DNA from: Pomacea canaliculata
Taxonomy: Eukaryota > Mollusca > Gastropoda > Architaenioglossa > Ampullariidae
Length of the DNA stretch: 64,000 bases
Direction of reading: 5' to 3'
Assembly: GCF_003073045.1 (NCBI RefSeq)
Contig: NC_037592.1
Coordinates: forward strand, 17,937,844 to 18,001,843
Shown here: one piece after another, positions 35,361 to 48,400 of the stretch
Layout of the letters: the number at the start of each line of letters is the position of its first letter
Numbering within the stretch: position 1 is the first letter of the stretch
The notes under the pieces: generated by a model
Database searches by the model: none
Told to the model about the DNA's origin: nothing
What the model saw: the letters and a program-made list of their open reading frames with translations, nothing else
Translations under genes and position numbers: made by a program

Positions 35361-38300
35361 AAATTAAATACCTCTTCAACTCTGTTTGTCGACTTTTTTG
35401 TCTTTTCTCAAGCATGATGTTAAAAGTATACAGAAAGGGGTTAAGCACAGAGTTGAGCGGCAGAACCCAGACGACTATAGGCACATATGCTTCCACGGCA
35501 ATAGGAATACCGCTGGAAGCCATGAATCCTAACAAGCTGATGGGGAACCAACAGATGAAGTCCGCAACTGCTATGGTGATCAATCTGCGAGCAATTGTCA
35601 TGTCATTTGATTTCTTGGTACAATTAGAGGTGGACAACCTGTTAACGCGAACGGAACAAAAGATAAGCATCTGGCCAATAGCAATAACAACGAAGAGGAC
35701 AGAATTAAAAATAATTGTAAGATTAAACGCGTAACTTTTGCCGCCAAAAACCTTACGTGTGATGGGAAGCGGTACACAGAACCCGTTCTGAGTATAGAAT
35801 TCCCAATGTGACATCATAGGCAGCAAAGGAATGATGGAAATAAACAATCCCGCGGTCCACACCACACCCGAGGCAAGCGAAGCGGATTTCCTTGAAAAAC
35901 GAAAGTTACTGAGAGGAAACTTGATGACCATAAGTCGGTCAAGTGTGATCATGCAGATGAGTAGAGGCGAGACCTCACAAGACAACAGCGACAAGAAGCC
36001 TGTCAGTTTGCACAGGGAGCTTTTCCTCCACAGCTCCTCGATCCACAGGTAGGAGCCCAAGAACAAACGGTCAACCACACCTATCATCGCCAGATAAACA
36101 CCCATTAGAAAGTCGGCAACACAGAGGTTTGTCACGAAGACGTCGAAACCCAGAGACCTGGTGTTCTTACTCACAAATACGCGATACACGAAGCTACCCG
36201 AGTTTCCAGCGAGAGCCAGGGTAGCGAAGATCGCCAGGAACACGCGGTACACGTCTGAGCCCACGAGCGACTCGCAGGAGGAGATTTCGTCGGCCGGCGC
36301 CTCGCACACCTGCACATGCTGCAGGACGGGCAGAGTCTCCGGACAGCAGATTTTGTAGTTGTCTGCATACAGGTACTCCAGTTTGGGCAAATTCCTAAAT
36401 GCTTGTTGAGGATAATAAGACACAGGGGATCCCCTCAAGTCCAGCGTGTGAAGCTTGGGAAGATAGAAGGCGTCTTCAACAACGCTCTGAATGTCACAGT
36501 AGGAGATGTTTAATGTTGTTAGGTTAGGGAACCTTTGTGGAAAGACGTTGTCTAACACCTGAATCTTTATACGAGAAAAGTCAACGCTCGTTATGTATGT
36601 AAAGATGAATGGGACGTCCTCGCCTACTGGGTACAAAGACACTAAGGGGTTTCCGGAGAGAGATAAGCTCTGAAGCTTACGGAAATTCCGTAAAAATTGG
36701 CTGTTAATTGCCTGGATGAGGTTGTCGCTGAGATCTAGACTTCTCAGGTTGATGAGGTTGACGGCCTGTAGAGAAGTGATGTTACAATTGGCTAGACTGA
36801 GGTGAACCAGCATCGTGCTGTTGCTCACGTCCCTCAATGTCAGGCCAGATGAGCGGGCGTCCAGAAAGCGGAGGTCGAGATGTTGACTCACAGGGAAGTA
36901 GTCTGTGCAGGTGAAAGACAGGCCGTGACACACACATGTGTCAGGACAAGTCAGGTTACACACCAGCTCGTCGTCTCCCTGCGGACACTGCGGCCAGCCG
37001 TCACACATGTGGTCAGCGTGCACACAGACGTGCGAGGCGCGACAGCGGTAGAAGCCGGGACAGGTGTAGGTGTCGCACGCCAACTCGTCCTCTTTCCCAG
37101 GACAGTCGTACACGCCGTTACACCGCAAGTATACTGGGAGACAGTAAAAGACGATCTCTGGGCATTGGAAGTGACTCTCAGGACACACAAATGGCAACGA
37201 GTGGTTCAAGGCGATCATCGTGATCTCTCCTGTAGGGCTGAGATCCATGATCGCTGGGGGTCGTGCGGTTGGACGTTTTGTTATCCCGCGCTGTAAGGTC
37301 AGGCAGCCTAGTTCATCCGTGCCGTCAACACATTGAATAACATCATCGCACACAACCTCCTCGGAAACACACTGAAAACAAAGACAGCTTCTGTTACATT
37401 AATGGTGTCGTGTGCGGACGTTTTGTCGACTGGACGTTTCGCCGCATTATGTCAGAGAGAGGGAGAGCTTACTTACTTCTCAAAGAATGAAAGTAACTAC
37501 TAGATTACACAATAATTCTTTATTTCAAACAAATTTTACACACAGACTTCACAGACAGTTCACTTTGATTGTCACAGATTATGCGCAACAGATTTGAGAA
37601 AAAACATTGATACAATGGTGAGAGAAATGTGTGAGCTAACGGTTCACATGAGGAGGGATAGTGAGAGAGAGTTCACTGATACATTGATACAATGGCGAGA
37701 GAAATGTGTCAGCTAAGGGGCGTCACACACTTGACTTCGGCTAAAGGTCCCACGTGAAATGCCGAAATGAAGTGTCCCGCGCCGAAACGTCCGGCGGTGA
37801 AACGCCGGTCGGCAAAACGTCCGACTCCGAAACGTCCGGTGGCGAAACGTCCGATCGGCAAAACGTCCGGCTCCGAAACGTCTGGCTGCGAAACGTCCGT
37901 GTACCAATGGTGTATAAATCGGCAGCATCTTATCTTGCGACAAAGCAATTCTAATGTACATGAAAGTTCACTGTTAATAAAGACACCACTATTGTTAAAA
38001 TACATATTTAAAAATGAACAAGCTTCGAATACCTCATCGTTTAGGTATTTTGGTTTCATTTACCTGTTGGTTGAGACACTTGAAGGGAGACGATGGTGGA
38101 CAAGGAAGAAACTCACAGAAAGTCTCGTCACTGCCGTCGTTGCAGTCGAAACGATGATTACAGACAAGGGTGTAGGCAACTCGCTGGTACCCTCGGGTGC
38201 ACGAGAAGTCAGGTGTCACAGACATGAGAGGCGTACCTTGGGACCGACGCGAGTCACGCATGTCAGTCCAACAGCTGCTACTGACGTCATAAGCGAAAAA

Positions 38301-41300
38301 TGAGTGCGTCACGTGGTGTAACGGACACCGCACAAAGGCCGGTGACCACTGCAACGTAGCTCGAGGTTCGCTGATTTGTGGGAGAGTTTGTGGTTTTTGT
38401 AAGGAGAGTTCACAAAGAAAGTAGGTCCGGTCTTTCCCTGAAGAAGGTCTGTTATTTATTTTAATAGTCTTCGAGTGTACAGCAGAATAGCAGCCATTAG
38501 GTGCTTCAATTGTGAAAAGTCCAGGAAGAAAGTGAGCAAATACTCCATTTCGCCACATGAGTCCATGTCTGTAGCTACAGCGGGAAAAAGTCATGTTTAA
38601 GTAATGATTTGAATTAAGTTTCTCGAGTTTACAAAACGCTCAATTCTCACCTCTCCTGCAATCCTCTACCCGTCAACAACAATGCAGTTACGTTATGCAG
38701 AGTGACTCTCAAATAGGAGAACGGTCTTAATTAGCACTAGATACTAAAACTCAAAGTACAAAAGACAGTGTGTCACGACACCGCCGGTGCCTCTTGTTTT
38801 TTTGCTCTCTCCAACTCACCAGCGGGTCGGACAATTGCGCGTGCTTTCGTTCCAATTAAAGAATAATTCGCCTGTACGAGTCTGTCTGTTTACTGATCAA
38901 AATTACCAACCAAAAAAAAAAAAAAGATCCTAACTATAAAAGCAAAACGGTCTCTAACACCACAGTTTTTGCTTCAATCTCCACTTCTACAAAGTACAAC
39001 GAACACCTCACACACTATAAACTCACTGTCTTGGCAGTCGTTTCTCCTTTCACATTAGTACATTCGATCTCTGATTAGCAAATCGCATTGTCTTGGCAAA
39101 TGCGTTCACGTCTCCCTTTCCGCTCTCTAACTTTCTTCTTCTTCCACTCGCTAACGTTCTTCCTCTTCTATCTACTCTCTAACGTCCTCTTCTTCTCTCT
39201 ATTCTCCAGCGTCCTTCTTCTTCTAAAAATGCCCTCTAACGTCCTTCTGCTTCCATATCCCTTCTCAACGTCCCTCTCCCGCTTACCTCACTATTTCTTT
39301 TTGACGTCACTATACGTCATTTGTCACGTTCTATTTAGAGAACGTCCATCATTCGCACGCTTTCATCTACACACGCGCCCAGTCCTAGCACTCTGACTAG
39401 ATCCATGACAAAGTGAAAAGAGAGAACAGAGTAGTAGTGGACTATGTTTATGTGTAATGCTGACGAGAGGAGCTGCTTTAATGTACGGTTAAGAAGACTC
39501 AATGGTGGTTCAGTGTAGGATATACTTACAAGTGAAGAGAGCTCCACTGCTCTGTGGGTAAAGAGCGAGTCACCAAGCGTGATTGTTTTAACAAGTGCAG
39601 ACAGCGTGCACTGAGTGAACGATTTATAATAGGGATGCAGAGGAAGAGGAATGAGTGTGTGTGTGTTTGTGTGTTGGTGGAGGGGGAGTGTATTGGTATT
39701 TTACGCCGAGCCAGCAGCTAAAGCTATATCACAAGAAGACAGCCAGCTCTGTAATCAGATGCTATACGCAGAGAAAAAACAGCGTACCGAGACGATATCT
39801 GAACCCAGGACAGTCAATCCTCACTGTCGCTAACCGTTGCGCCACCAGACCGCCATCAGGGAAAGAGAATTTCGGAAAAATAGGCACACATGCATCGACA
39901 GAAATTAAAAGCACAGCTTGCACTAAGACATTGAACGGACAGCTAGCACAAAGAACAAAGGAAAGAGCGACATTTCCCCTTCTCCTCTCTGTATTTTTGG
40001 TTTTATTTGGAGCAGCAGAAGTTGATCAGGGTAGCATGAGAATTAAGTAACCAAGAACGAACGTGCAGGCACGTGAGGGTGGGAGTAATCTTACGGTGCT
40101 TACAGAGCGAACTACAGACGACAGGCAACGTTAGATTCCTCACAGGTGATGCACAGGGAACCTTGCCTTTACCTGGCTGATGACTGCATTTCCTAATCAA
40201 CATTGTGGACTCTAATTCCTAATTAACATTGTGACGCACACTGGATGGAAAACAGTTGGCATTGGTAGACCAAAAGTTTTTGTTGAATAAAATCAGTGAT
40301 CAGCCAGTGTTAGTAATCTGTTAGTAGGTGACATTTCGTGACACTAAACAAAGGACGCTCGATTGTCATCAACAAACTTGCTTTCTGGTAAACATTTAAA
40401 ATGAGAAGCATTCCTACACTTTTAGTGTGGGGGAGTAGGCTAAAGAATTTTGTGCAGAGCTTTGTAATTATAGACTTTGTTATTAGCTGTATCTTATTAC
40501 TCTAATCATTAGCTATGCTATTGCAATAGACAAATTACAAATTTTGCCTCGTTATTTTGCCAGCCGCTCCTTCCTCCGCACTTTGTGGCAAAACGGACTT
40601 TTTCAGAAGATGCCCATGTTCATCTCGCCACCTTGTTCAACATTCGTGTCGGGTGTAAAATGAGTCGTTGGGTAAAGCATTCATTCTTAACACACTAACT
40701 CTCTTGATGTTGTCACCCTCCCGTCTTAAGGTGCTCGGAGGGGGACGAGACAGCGAGTCTAAACTGTTATTTCATCAAAGTATAAAGAAATAAAACGACA
40801 ATACTAATATTCTGAATACTCATCACGTATCATTATCAATCAAGGCGAGTCTACAGAAATCCTTGTGTAATCTTGTCAAATATTGCGGATGCTTTAGAAA
40901 AAAAATCAGCTTCAAACTATAACTTCACGGAACATTGAAACAATTATTTTTTACAAAAATCTTAATTTTTCTCTTTAGCAAGTGTAGCATGATTTTAACA
41001 TGTTTGATTTGAGTAAAATCATAAATAACAATTCATGAGGTTTTAGCTTTAATACTCACAGGTAGTTTACCGATTGGTAGTTTCTCTTTAGGCCAACGAG
41101 GACGTTTTCATTTGGACGATACGCAAGTAAATTGTAGAGGGCGTCCCATTTCTCAGGTGTGCTGGCAGATATCAACGCCATATCTCGAGACTCACACATC
41201 ATGTCTGCCTCAGGCCAGGGCACCGGTGTGGGTGTCCTCACAAAGAGGACACATCCTTGTCCCATCCTCGCGAAGCCTTGACCACACACGTCACTGGTGT

Positions 41301-44042
41301 ACGGACAGTCAGCCTCGTCCTCGCCGCCCACGCAGTCGGACTCCAGGTTACACGGGAAGTGTTGTCGGAAGTCGGACCAGTGAGGCACGGAGCAGTTCCA
41401 CCTGTTGTCTGCCAGTCGGTCAGGTAAAGCGGACGTGTTGTGGAAGGAGAAAAGGAGTTTGAAACCAGAATGTGCATTTGTATCCCAGCTGTCAAGGTAA
41501 ACATACAACATCGTGGCTTCAATAATACGAGGAGGTATCGTGTAGTTTGAACACACCTCCAAGAGCCTGTGTGATGGGCTGAGGGTCTCTTTGTACACCT
41601 GTACGACATCGCGTTGACAGTTAGATACTGAGCCGGCAAGATCCAAGTGAGAAAAACTTAACATGACCTTGTGTTGCTGTGGCACACGTATCTTAACCCA
41701 ATCACTCATGAACGGAGGATACGGCGTTTGTCCATCCCACCTTGGTGTTTGGACGTATCCTACAAACAACACATGCTAAATCACTCACAGATAGATGCAC
41801 GAAAACACACACACACATTGTCATAACCTATATTCCAATATCTCATGTAGCAACCAAACTTGTCATTATCTAGTATTGTAATACCTCATTATAGTCTAAC
41901 ATGTCATAGCTATCAAGGCTTTTTCTTGAAAAGGTAGCGAATCACATTTGCAGTGAAGGAACATCCAAGTATACAATGTTTCTAATTAAATTGAGTAACT
42001 ATGGTGGAGATGTGCCGCTCCGTTGCAGACTAGGTATTTGACCCGACCCCTGTTCCGACCCCTGGATTGAACTCCTGCAGACTCTATACCTGTCTGGTAG
42101 TTGTGTGTGCGTGTGACTAACGTAAGTCTTGGTGACCAAACTGTTCAATGTGAGAGAGGACATGAGTACAGCTTTTTCTTTTGAAGTGATATATATATAT
42201 ATATATTACTTATAGCAGTATATACATAAATAAATAGAGATAAATATATACATTACTTACTAATAGCGGTATATAAATTATTAGGTGATAGCGCTATATA
42301 TACAAACTACTTATTGATAGTGGTGTACATATACTACTTACTGATAGTGATTTATATATAAACACATGTATTGACTTACTGATAGTGGTATATATACACA
42401 CTACTTACTGATAGTTGTCTGCAAATACTACTTACTGATTGTAGTGTGTATATATATATACTACTTACTGATAGCGGTATTAATATGTTACGGATTGCAG
42501 TAGATATAGGTATTACTTACTAACTGCGTGTGAGAAAGAGTCGGATGATAACGGGTAGTGAGTGAGTGTAGCGAGTGCGCAGTCATCGTCAGGCGGGTGT
42601 CGGTTTATGTTTGTGTGTCGGTGTGTACCGTCTTTTATCCGAGTGTCTTCTTCGAAAACCATGGTCGGTATAAACTGTAAATAAAGAGTGTGAAACTGCC
42701 TACCACCGCGTGACTGTGACAGGAAGATTGACTCCGTAGATTGGAGTACCCGTGAGTCGTTGACAACGACATAAGCGCACGAGTCTGGCAATAGTGTCGC
42801 TACACATAATGTGTCATTTAACTGTACTGAGATAGTGTGGTTAATCAAGGAAACGCTTAGTAACCAAGATACAAGATACAAGATACAAGACATCTTTATT
42901 GACTATGGTCGCAAGACACATAGAAATTTTTCTTTGTTGGGAGCTCAGAAAAAAAAAACAAAAAAAAAACCCACGCAGTCCTATCACGGGTGCATGTGCT
43001 TAAAACCTTCTGCTGCCGGGTGGTTGGAAATGTTAAGAGGTCGGGCTCGACATCAGTCTGCTGCTGCAGTCCGCTCGCTCAGTTTCAGAACTGTTGCACG
43101 GGCAAACAGACACGAGCCAGTGAAAAAAGGATAAACGAAGAGAACGTTCCAGACAAAAGTTAATCTGCACATCCCACAACTACTGACGCATCTTCACGCC
43201 TACAGCTGTTTAGTCGGTAGAACATTCAAACATTTCTTCATCATCCTGCTTTAATTCGCTTTTCTTGTACAACGACCGGTTATTAAAAAAAAAACATTTT
43301 ACTGACCACTGTAGGCAGACACATGCGCTATTTCTAGATGAGGCATGGCCGATCTTGGAACCGCCGACATGTTCACACACACAGAGAATGAAGATTGGTT
43401 ATTCTTGAAATAGGCTATGTATATTTCAGCAATGTTGGTGGGCACTACCAGACTACTTGCAGGATAACTGCACAAGCTAACCGCTTTTCCGACAAATGAT
43501 GGGAAGATTATGAGTTTAACGAAGGGACAAAAATCACGGAGTTCGCTGCAGATGTCAATTCTGATTATAAAATCACTTTTCACTGTCAGGGAGAGCACGC
43601 AAACCATCGTCTTATTCGTAGGGACTGAGGTGTCGAGAGTGAACCGCAGACCGCTTGCAAAGAATGATTCGCTGCCATGTTGTTTCAAACAAACTTCTAC
43701 AAAATTTGACGAGAGATGAACAAAATGATCAAAATTTCTTTTGAGAGGTATACTATTTATGTCTGTGACCGCGATCGTAGAAGACGCATTCACCCCCGTG
43801 ACGCCGCTGGGAAAATTATTCTCTGCTGTTGATGTGTAACCACTACGTTCATAGGATGCACTTTGTGCTGTTTCTGTGAGTTCACTAGTGTACAGGTCTT
43901 GTCCCGTTACAAGACTGGACACTGGTGCTGTGTGATGAACGCTCCTGTCATGGGGTCGAGAGATCACGTGACTGAAAACACGGGACGACCCGGGAACAAT
44001 GGCGCTGACTGTTGCCACGGCCATGACAACTGTCCACAGCAT
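35332..44042 (-). CDS. GRL101-like receptor A (CUB/LDLa/C-type lectin/LRR G-protein-coupled receptor)
   Basis: A large cell-surface receptor of the LGR type C group, which includes Lymnaea GRL101 and the vertebrate relaxin receptors. Four exons join in phase: 44042-43307, 41759-41060, 38574-38064 and 37371-35332 (1328 aa). Domains: signal peptide (MLWTVVMAVATVSAIVPGSS), Ser/Thr-rich segment, CUB-like 1 (about 115-235), CUB 2 (265-352), LDLa 1 (368-397), C-type lectin (404-535, ending YFLCEL), LDLa 2-5 (604-632, 637-672, 712-748, 753-787), LRR N-cap TCPDTCVC (791), about six LRRs to about 1010, then 7TM from about 1025. TLDRLMVIKFP (TM3), CWFP (TM6) and NPFLY (TM7, N1293) are present, so the receptor core looks functional. 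The lectin domain is split by a phase-2 intron and LDLa 3 by a phase-0 intron, exactly as in receptor B. An upstream in-frame ATG (44147) exists, but 44042 puts the signal peptide first. The ligand is unknown. Confidence 0.93.
37406..37905. repeat. CGGACGTTTCG-repeat element in receptor A intron 3
   Basis: A tandem array with an AAACGTCCG-based unit of about 16 bp (GAAACGTCCGGCGGTGAAAC, then CGCCGGTCGGCAAAACGTCC and so on) fills 37776-37903. The same motif occurs in inverse orientation at 37411-37437 (GCGGACGTTTTGTCGACTGG). The two ends therefore look like repeated inverted termini of one roughly 0.5-kb element. Between them is a near-duplicate of about 40 bp (TACAATGGTGAGAGAAATGT at 37611, TACAATGGCGAGAGAAATGT at 37688). 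Confidence 0.7.
39090..39290. repeat. Pyrimidine-rich degenerate tandem repeat in receptor A intron 2
   Basis: Six or so copies of a roughly 32-bp unit built on CTCTCTAACGTCCTTCTTCT follow each other. The tract is almost pure C/T on the plus strand. It has no coding signal. Confidence 0.75.
39700..39856 (-). mobile_element. tRNA-derived SINE
   Basis: Read on the minus strand, it begins GCGGTCTGGTGGCGCAACGG followed by TTAGCG (A-box TGGCGCAACGG) and about 35 bp later has TGGGTTCAGAT (B-box-like). The rest (GCTGTTTTTTCTCTGCGTAT, TGATTACAGAGCTGGCTG) matches the body of the SINE at 28376-28660. It lies in intron 2 of receptor A. It is not a tRNA gene, because no cloverleaf closes around the boxes. 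Confidence 0.7.
42180..42530. repeat. TA-rich degenerate tandem repeat in receptor A intron 1
   Basis: About a dozen irregular copies of a 28-35 bp unit of the type TACTTACTGATAGTGGTATA followed by TATACACAC run from 42200 to 42530, preceded by a pure (TA)n run at 42190-42205. The array ends at the splice donor of the alternative exon at 42521. Confidence 0.75.
42521..42893 (-). CDS. Alternative first coding exon of receptor A
   Basis: An ATG at 42893 opens a 124-codon frame beginning with a hydrophobic signal-peptide-like stretch (MSCILYLVSWLLSVSLINHT). The frame has several N-glycosylation sequons (NHT, NDT, NDS) and ends at a good donor, GTTA|GTAAGT, in phase 1. That is the phase needed by the acceptor of receptor A exon 2 at 41759, so it can replace exon 1 (44042-43307). 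The product would lack the first CUB-like domain and the Ser/Thr-rich segment. It could instead be a fortuitous frame, since no homologous exon is evident in receptor B. Confidence 0.5.
42863..43130 (-). mobile_element. Retroposon 3' end with GATACAA tandem tail
   Basis: Four GATACAA-type heptamers (42868-42890) followed by GACATCTTTATTGACTATGG give the usual short tandem-repeat tail of several non-LTR retroposons. On the minus strand the sequence ends in these units, so the element lies in that orientation. An A-run at 42951-42970 interrupts it. No coding part is left. Confidence 0.45.
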
Positions 44043-45460
44043 TTTTTTTTTCACATCATCCCGACTAACAACAGAATGTGGTTCGTAACGTTTGATGCTA
44101 AGTCTTTCAGAACTTACAGCGGCTCCGAGGTTCTCAAATCCCGGCATTTTATAGCCTGTAGCTGCAGTTGATCAATGGCCACTCCCTGGGGGCTGGAAGT
44201 CGTAAGGAACCCAAGAAAACAGCAGGCAGCCGTTTTATAGCCAATAGCAAGTGGAAATTAATCTTACCTCCTACAGGAGATCGTTCAAACTTTACCAGAA
44301 AATAAAACGATGTCGCACGTAAAACAAGCAGCAAAAGGGAAAGAACAACTCTTTTTAGACCAATTTAAAGTAGTAATTTGTAATATATTTTACAAAGCTA
44401 ATTTAAAAATAGTAATTGACAGAATGCTTAAAAAGAAAACTGAAAAATAATTATCTTACTTACACTGTACATTTTAAAAGGAAAACCGCTTTTAAAATAA
44501 AACCCTGATAAGTTCGTTTTCTGTTTTTTTTTTTTCGTTGGAAAGTGTCATACGATAAAGTAAATGTTCAGTTTTAAAAATCACAAGAAACTCAGAAAGA
44601 ACTTTTAAGGGGAGAGCAAAGATTGTCACACATAAAATTAAGCACACTGACTGAATAGGGGAAAAAACAACAACAGAAGTTTTAGAAAAATATATATAAG
44701 AGGAATACAAATTTAAATTAAATATGTCGCGAAAATGTTCAGTTATATATTTTTTAAAAACAAATAAAAATATTTTAACCAATTTTTAAAATAATTAGTA
44801 AAATATTCACGAGAAAACTTAAAGTCGAGACCTTATAAAATACACAAGAAAAGTGTCTTTAGGGTATCAGCTACAATAATCAAGCAGACACAGACAAGAG
44901 TAGTGGCAGCGTGTGAAGAGAGAAGGTGGCGGATGGCTCTGGTCTTATTTTCAGAAGACAGACTGACAGACAGCATCAAGGGTGAGGTCTGCAGTAACGA
45001 AGAATTCGAGATTTCGGACGGACGTGGTGAAGGTGATGCTGGTGTCACCCACCTTGACGTACTTGGGTGAACTGATGAACAATGAACGTTTTCTTCTCAA
45101 ACAGAAGAGGGCACTCGTATTATCCTCGTTAAGTTTTAGGTTTGTTTTGTGCTATCCAGTCTTTGATGTGACTAATACAGGCTTCACTGGTGTAAAAAGT
45201 AGACTCAATCAGCGGGTAGAGCAGTATAGCTGCATGTCATCAGCATATGATTGATGAGAAACATAATGAGATTCTGAAAAAATTCAAACAATATTTGTTT
45301 TAGGCTGATACTGATGCTAACGGAAAGAAAGATCTTTATCTCAAGGTAATCAACATCTCCAAGTCATTCGTGAGGTGATAAAGATACTAGACCGAAAGTC
45401 TTTCTGCACCATACTGATTGCTGATTGCTGCGTTACCACTAGAAGATTCCCGAAGCGAAC
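44043..45460. promoter_or_regulatory. Shared intergenic region between divergent receptors A and B
   Basis: About 1.4 kb separates the two start codons. It is strongly AT-rich at 44340-44830 and contains no coding exon or clear transposon. It should hold the promoters of both receptor genes. No specific TATA or regulatory site could be assigned with confidence. Confidence 0.5.
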
Positions 45461-48400
45461 ATGAGAAAGACCGGTGTCCTGAGCATTGCTCGGCATATAG
45501 TGCTTCTGCTCGTCCTGCGAGCTGTCACAAAGTCAAGAGCCACCAAGCAGCGTGACATGAGCACTCCAGCCACTCCCATAATGCACTGTGGTAGCTGCGA
45601 TGACAATGTGTCCACATTAGCGATGGTCGACGAACAGGAGTTAACTCCGACACAGAGCTCGCTGGGGTCCGTCTCTGATGAGGACATCTCACCTCCCAAC
45701 TCCGAGTACACAGCAAACCCACCACACAAGTTTATTGTAGATGATGTTCAGCTTGTGTGGAACGAGACTACAAGCCCTCCATACATCAGTACGTCATCCG
45801 ACCATGTAGTTATGACAACAGAAGACCTTTTGCCATGTTTTCTGAAATACACCGAGCTCAGCGTAAACAGAAGTGAAGGACATCTGGAGCTGCACTACAA
45901 CGGCTCAGCAAATCCACTTCATCCCTGTGCTATAGTATTTTATGTACCTTTGAGGTCCTCCCTGAAACTGTATAACTGGACGGTCCGACCCTGTTCAGAT
46001 GTTATGATCTACGTAAGGAGAGGGATATATCGTAAGTACGTGTTAGACAGCTGTGAACCACGGACGGAAATGCCGTTGGACATAAACTCTTATACAATGG
46101 AAGTTTTCTGGAAACGTCCATCAGAAGCAGGATTCTCTATAAGTCTTAGCTTTTCCTCCATCTCTGACGGAAGAGTTAAGTTAATATACACATCTAAAAA
46201 CTACGGTACGTATACAACAAGATTCCTGACGAAACGTTTGTCGTTATTATATTATATTGACAGAGATAAACATCTCAGTTTCTGTCTGCGTTTGTTCTTT
46301 GTGTAATTTGTTTCTCATTTTAAATTAATAACACAGCAGTTAAAAATCCAATACTGTTGTCACATACTACAATTTAAAACTTAACTGCTATCCGAACATT
46401 TCGTCTTAACCAAATGCAACATCACTGAAAACAAAACAGACACCGAACATTTCAGATGCATGTCGTGTGTATAGAAATCGCTGATTCTGGCTCACTCACA
46501 ACTTTTCCACGTAGCCCATAAGTGGGTCAAACGGGCAACATTCCTGAATTATCTAGAACTCTTTTTTATATACACAAAATAACGAAATCGATATTAATGG
46601 GTTTTGAATCTTACTTTTGTTAGTTTATTACAATAGATCACAATTAGCAATATTTACACATTTTCACTTAATAACTTTTGTAGACTTTTAAAGGAAATTT
46701 TCATTTTGTGTCTCTTTTAGGGAACTGAGAGTTCCACGATCTCAAAAAGACCCCACAGAAATATTTCCGGGAATTCGTTTTATGTAATTATGTTTCGAGG
46801 GCTTTACTCAATCAAAGGTTAAAGCTTTGCTTCCCAACGGATGAGTTCACCCTAGTGAAGCAGCTTGGGCACATTCCAAAGGGTCATACACATTTCCATC
46901 TATCCTCCAAATTCCTGAACATAAAGGATTTTTACTTTTGTTTTTAAAACGTAGGGACAGATGTTTCACGACTATGTGGAAAAAGCTGCGCTATGTATGA
47001 GAAAACGAGTAAATATAAATGAACATATAAGACGATAATGGTTTCATATGGAGTGCAAAGACTACAGTAGACTAGTTTGTAGAACCCTGCCGAAATTCCG
47101 TGCCGCGATGATGATGATGATGATCTCTGAAATATCTTTAGCTTCATCATCAATTATTGAAAATAGTCGTCTTGTCTTCTTCTGAAATGAAGTGCAGGAC
47201 AGAGTGTGCTAAAATCTGGTCATATGGAGGCTGTTCACTTTTTCTTCGTTTTTAGTGATTGAAATATATCTAAATAAATGTCTTTTCAGCTTTGCAGCTA
47301 ACAGTCTGCTTTGGCAGGCAATAATGTCGCTACTCCTGCAGCAGTTAAACTGAACGTGTCTTTGGCTTATATCAGTGATGCCCAACCTTTTTCGGCCTGC
47401 GGGCCATATCTATTTCGGACAGCCGTGTCGCGGGCCACTTCACCGCAAAAATACAAAAAGGAAAAACAAAATAGAGCAGATACCATTTTTTATTAGAAAC
47501 AAGTTGTACTTACCACTAATTATGTAGTAATTAGTGGGATATTTGAAGTTGTTTACCCGAAACCAACTTCTGAATGTCCGGCCTCATCGTAGAGACACCA
47601 AGTCAGAGCACTGAATCGAAATGTTCGTCCATCGAAAAAAAGATTGAGAGACGCCCCTACGTGGGGATAAATACTTCTTCCTTTTTTTTCGTTTTTTTAA
47701 GGTCTTCTTTTATTACTAACATGCCGATTTCCTGCACTGTGGGCAGAAGTTTCGTGGGCCGGATGCGAATTTGCTTTTCCCGAAGAATTGTTGTATAGCG
47801 ACCTCATCCGAGCCTTCGGATTGGCCGCTAGCTCACGTGACTTACTCTCTAACCCAATACAGCTTTGCACATACACATATCGCACTGTTTTGGGTTGTCT
47901 GTTCATAAAAGAGTCTGATGGTGACGAGCGACTGCTACGCTTCAATAAAGGTGAAATTGCACATTCACTGGGGTGTAGCTGTGTATGAAACACGCAGGCT
48001 AATAAATTTTACGGAAGATGCCAATATTCATGCGGTGTAGATTGTCGTAGTTAGCGATAAACATCGTCGATGATTTTATTTTTAAATCATTTACGTTGTA
48101 GGGTACTATAACTGTAACCATCTACCAAAACAAAGAAAAATGACGGCAAAAGATCCTCTTATCTCAAGTGAGACTAGTGAACCCCAATATTTGAGACTGT
48201 CTGCTTTCTCCCTTGACTCCGCTTTCTGTTGCTGGGTCATCAACTTTGAATTTTCTGTGTTGATTTCCATACCATACACTGATGATTCTTTTTCAACACA
48301 CTTAACATGAGCAATCAGTTCTTGTTCTTCATCTGTTAACCCATGTACTTCAGAGTTTATGATAACTGTGTGTGCTGTTAAATAACATTCCATCCCGCAT

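Noticed and set aside
39745-39856. tRNA gene on the minus strand
   Set aside because: A- and B-box-like motifs are present, but no cloverleaf or acceptor stem forms, and the sequence continues into a SINE body shared with 28376-28660.
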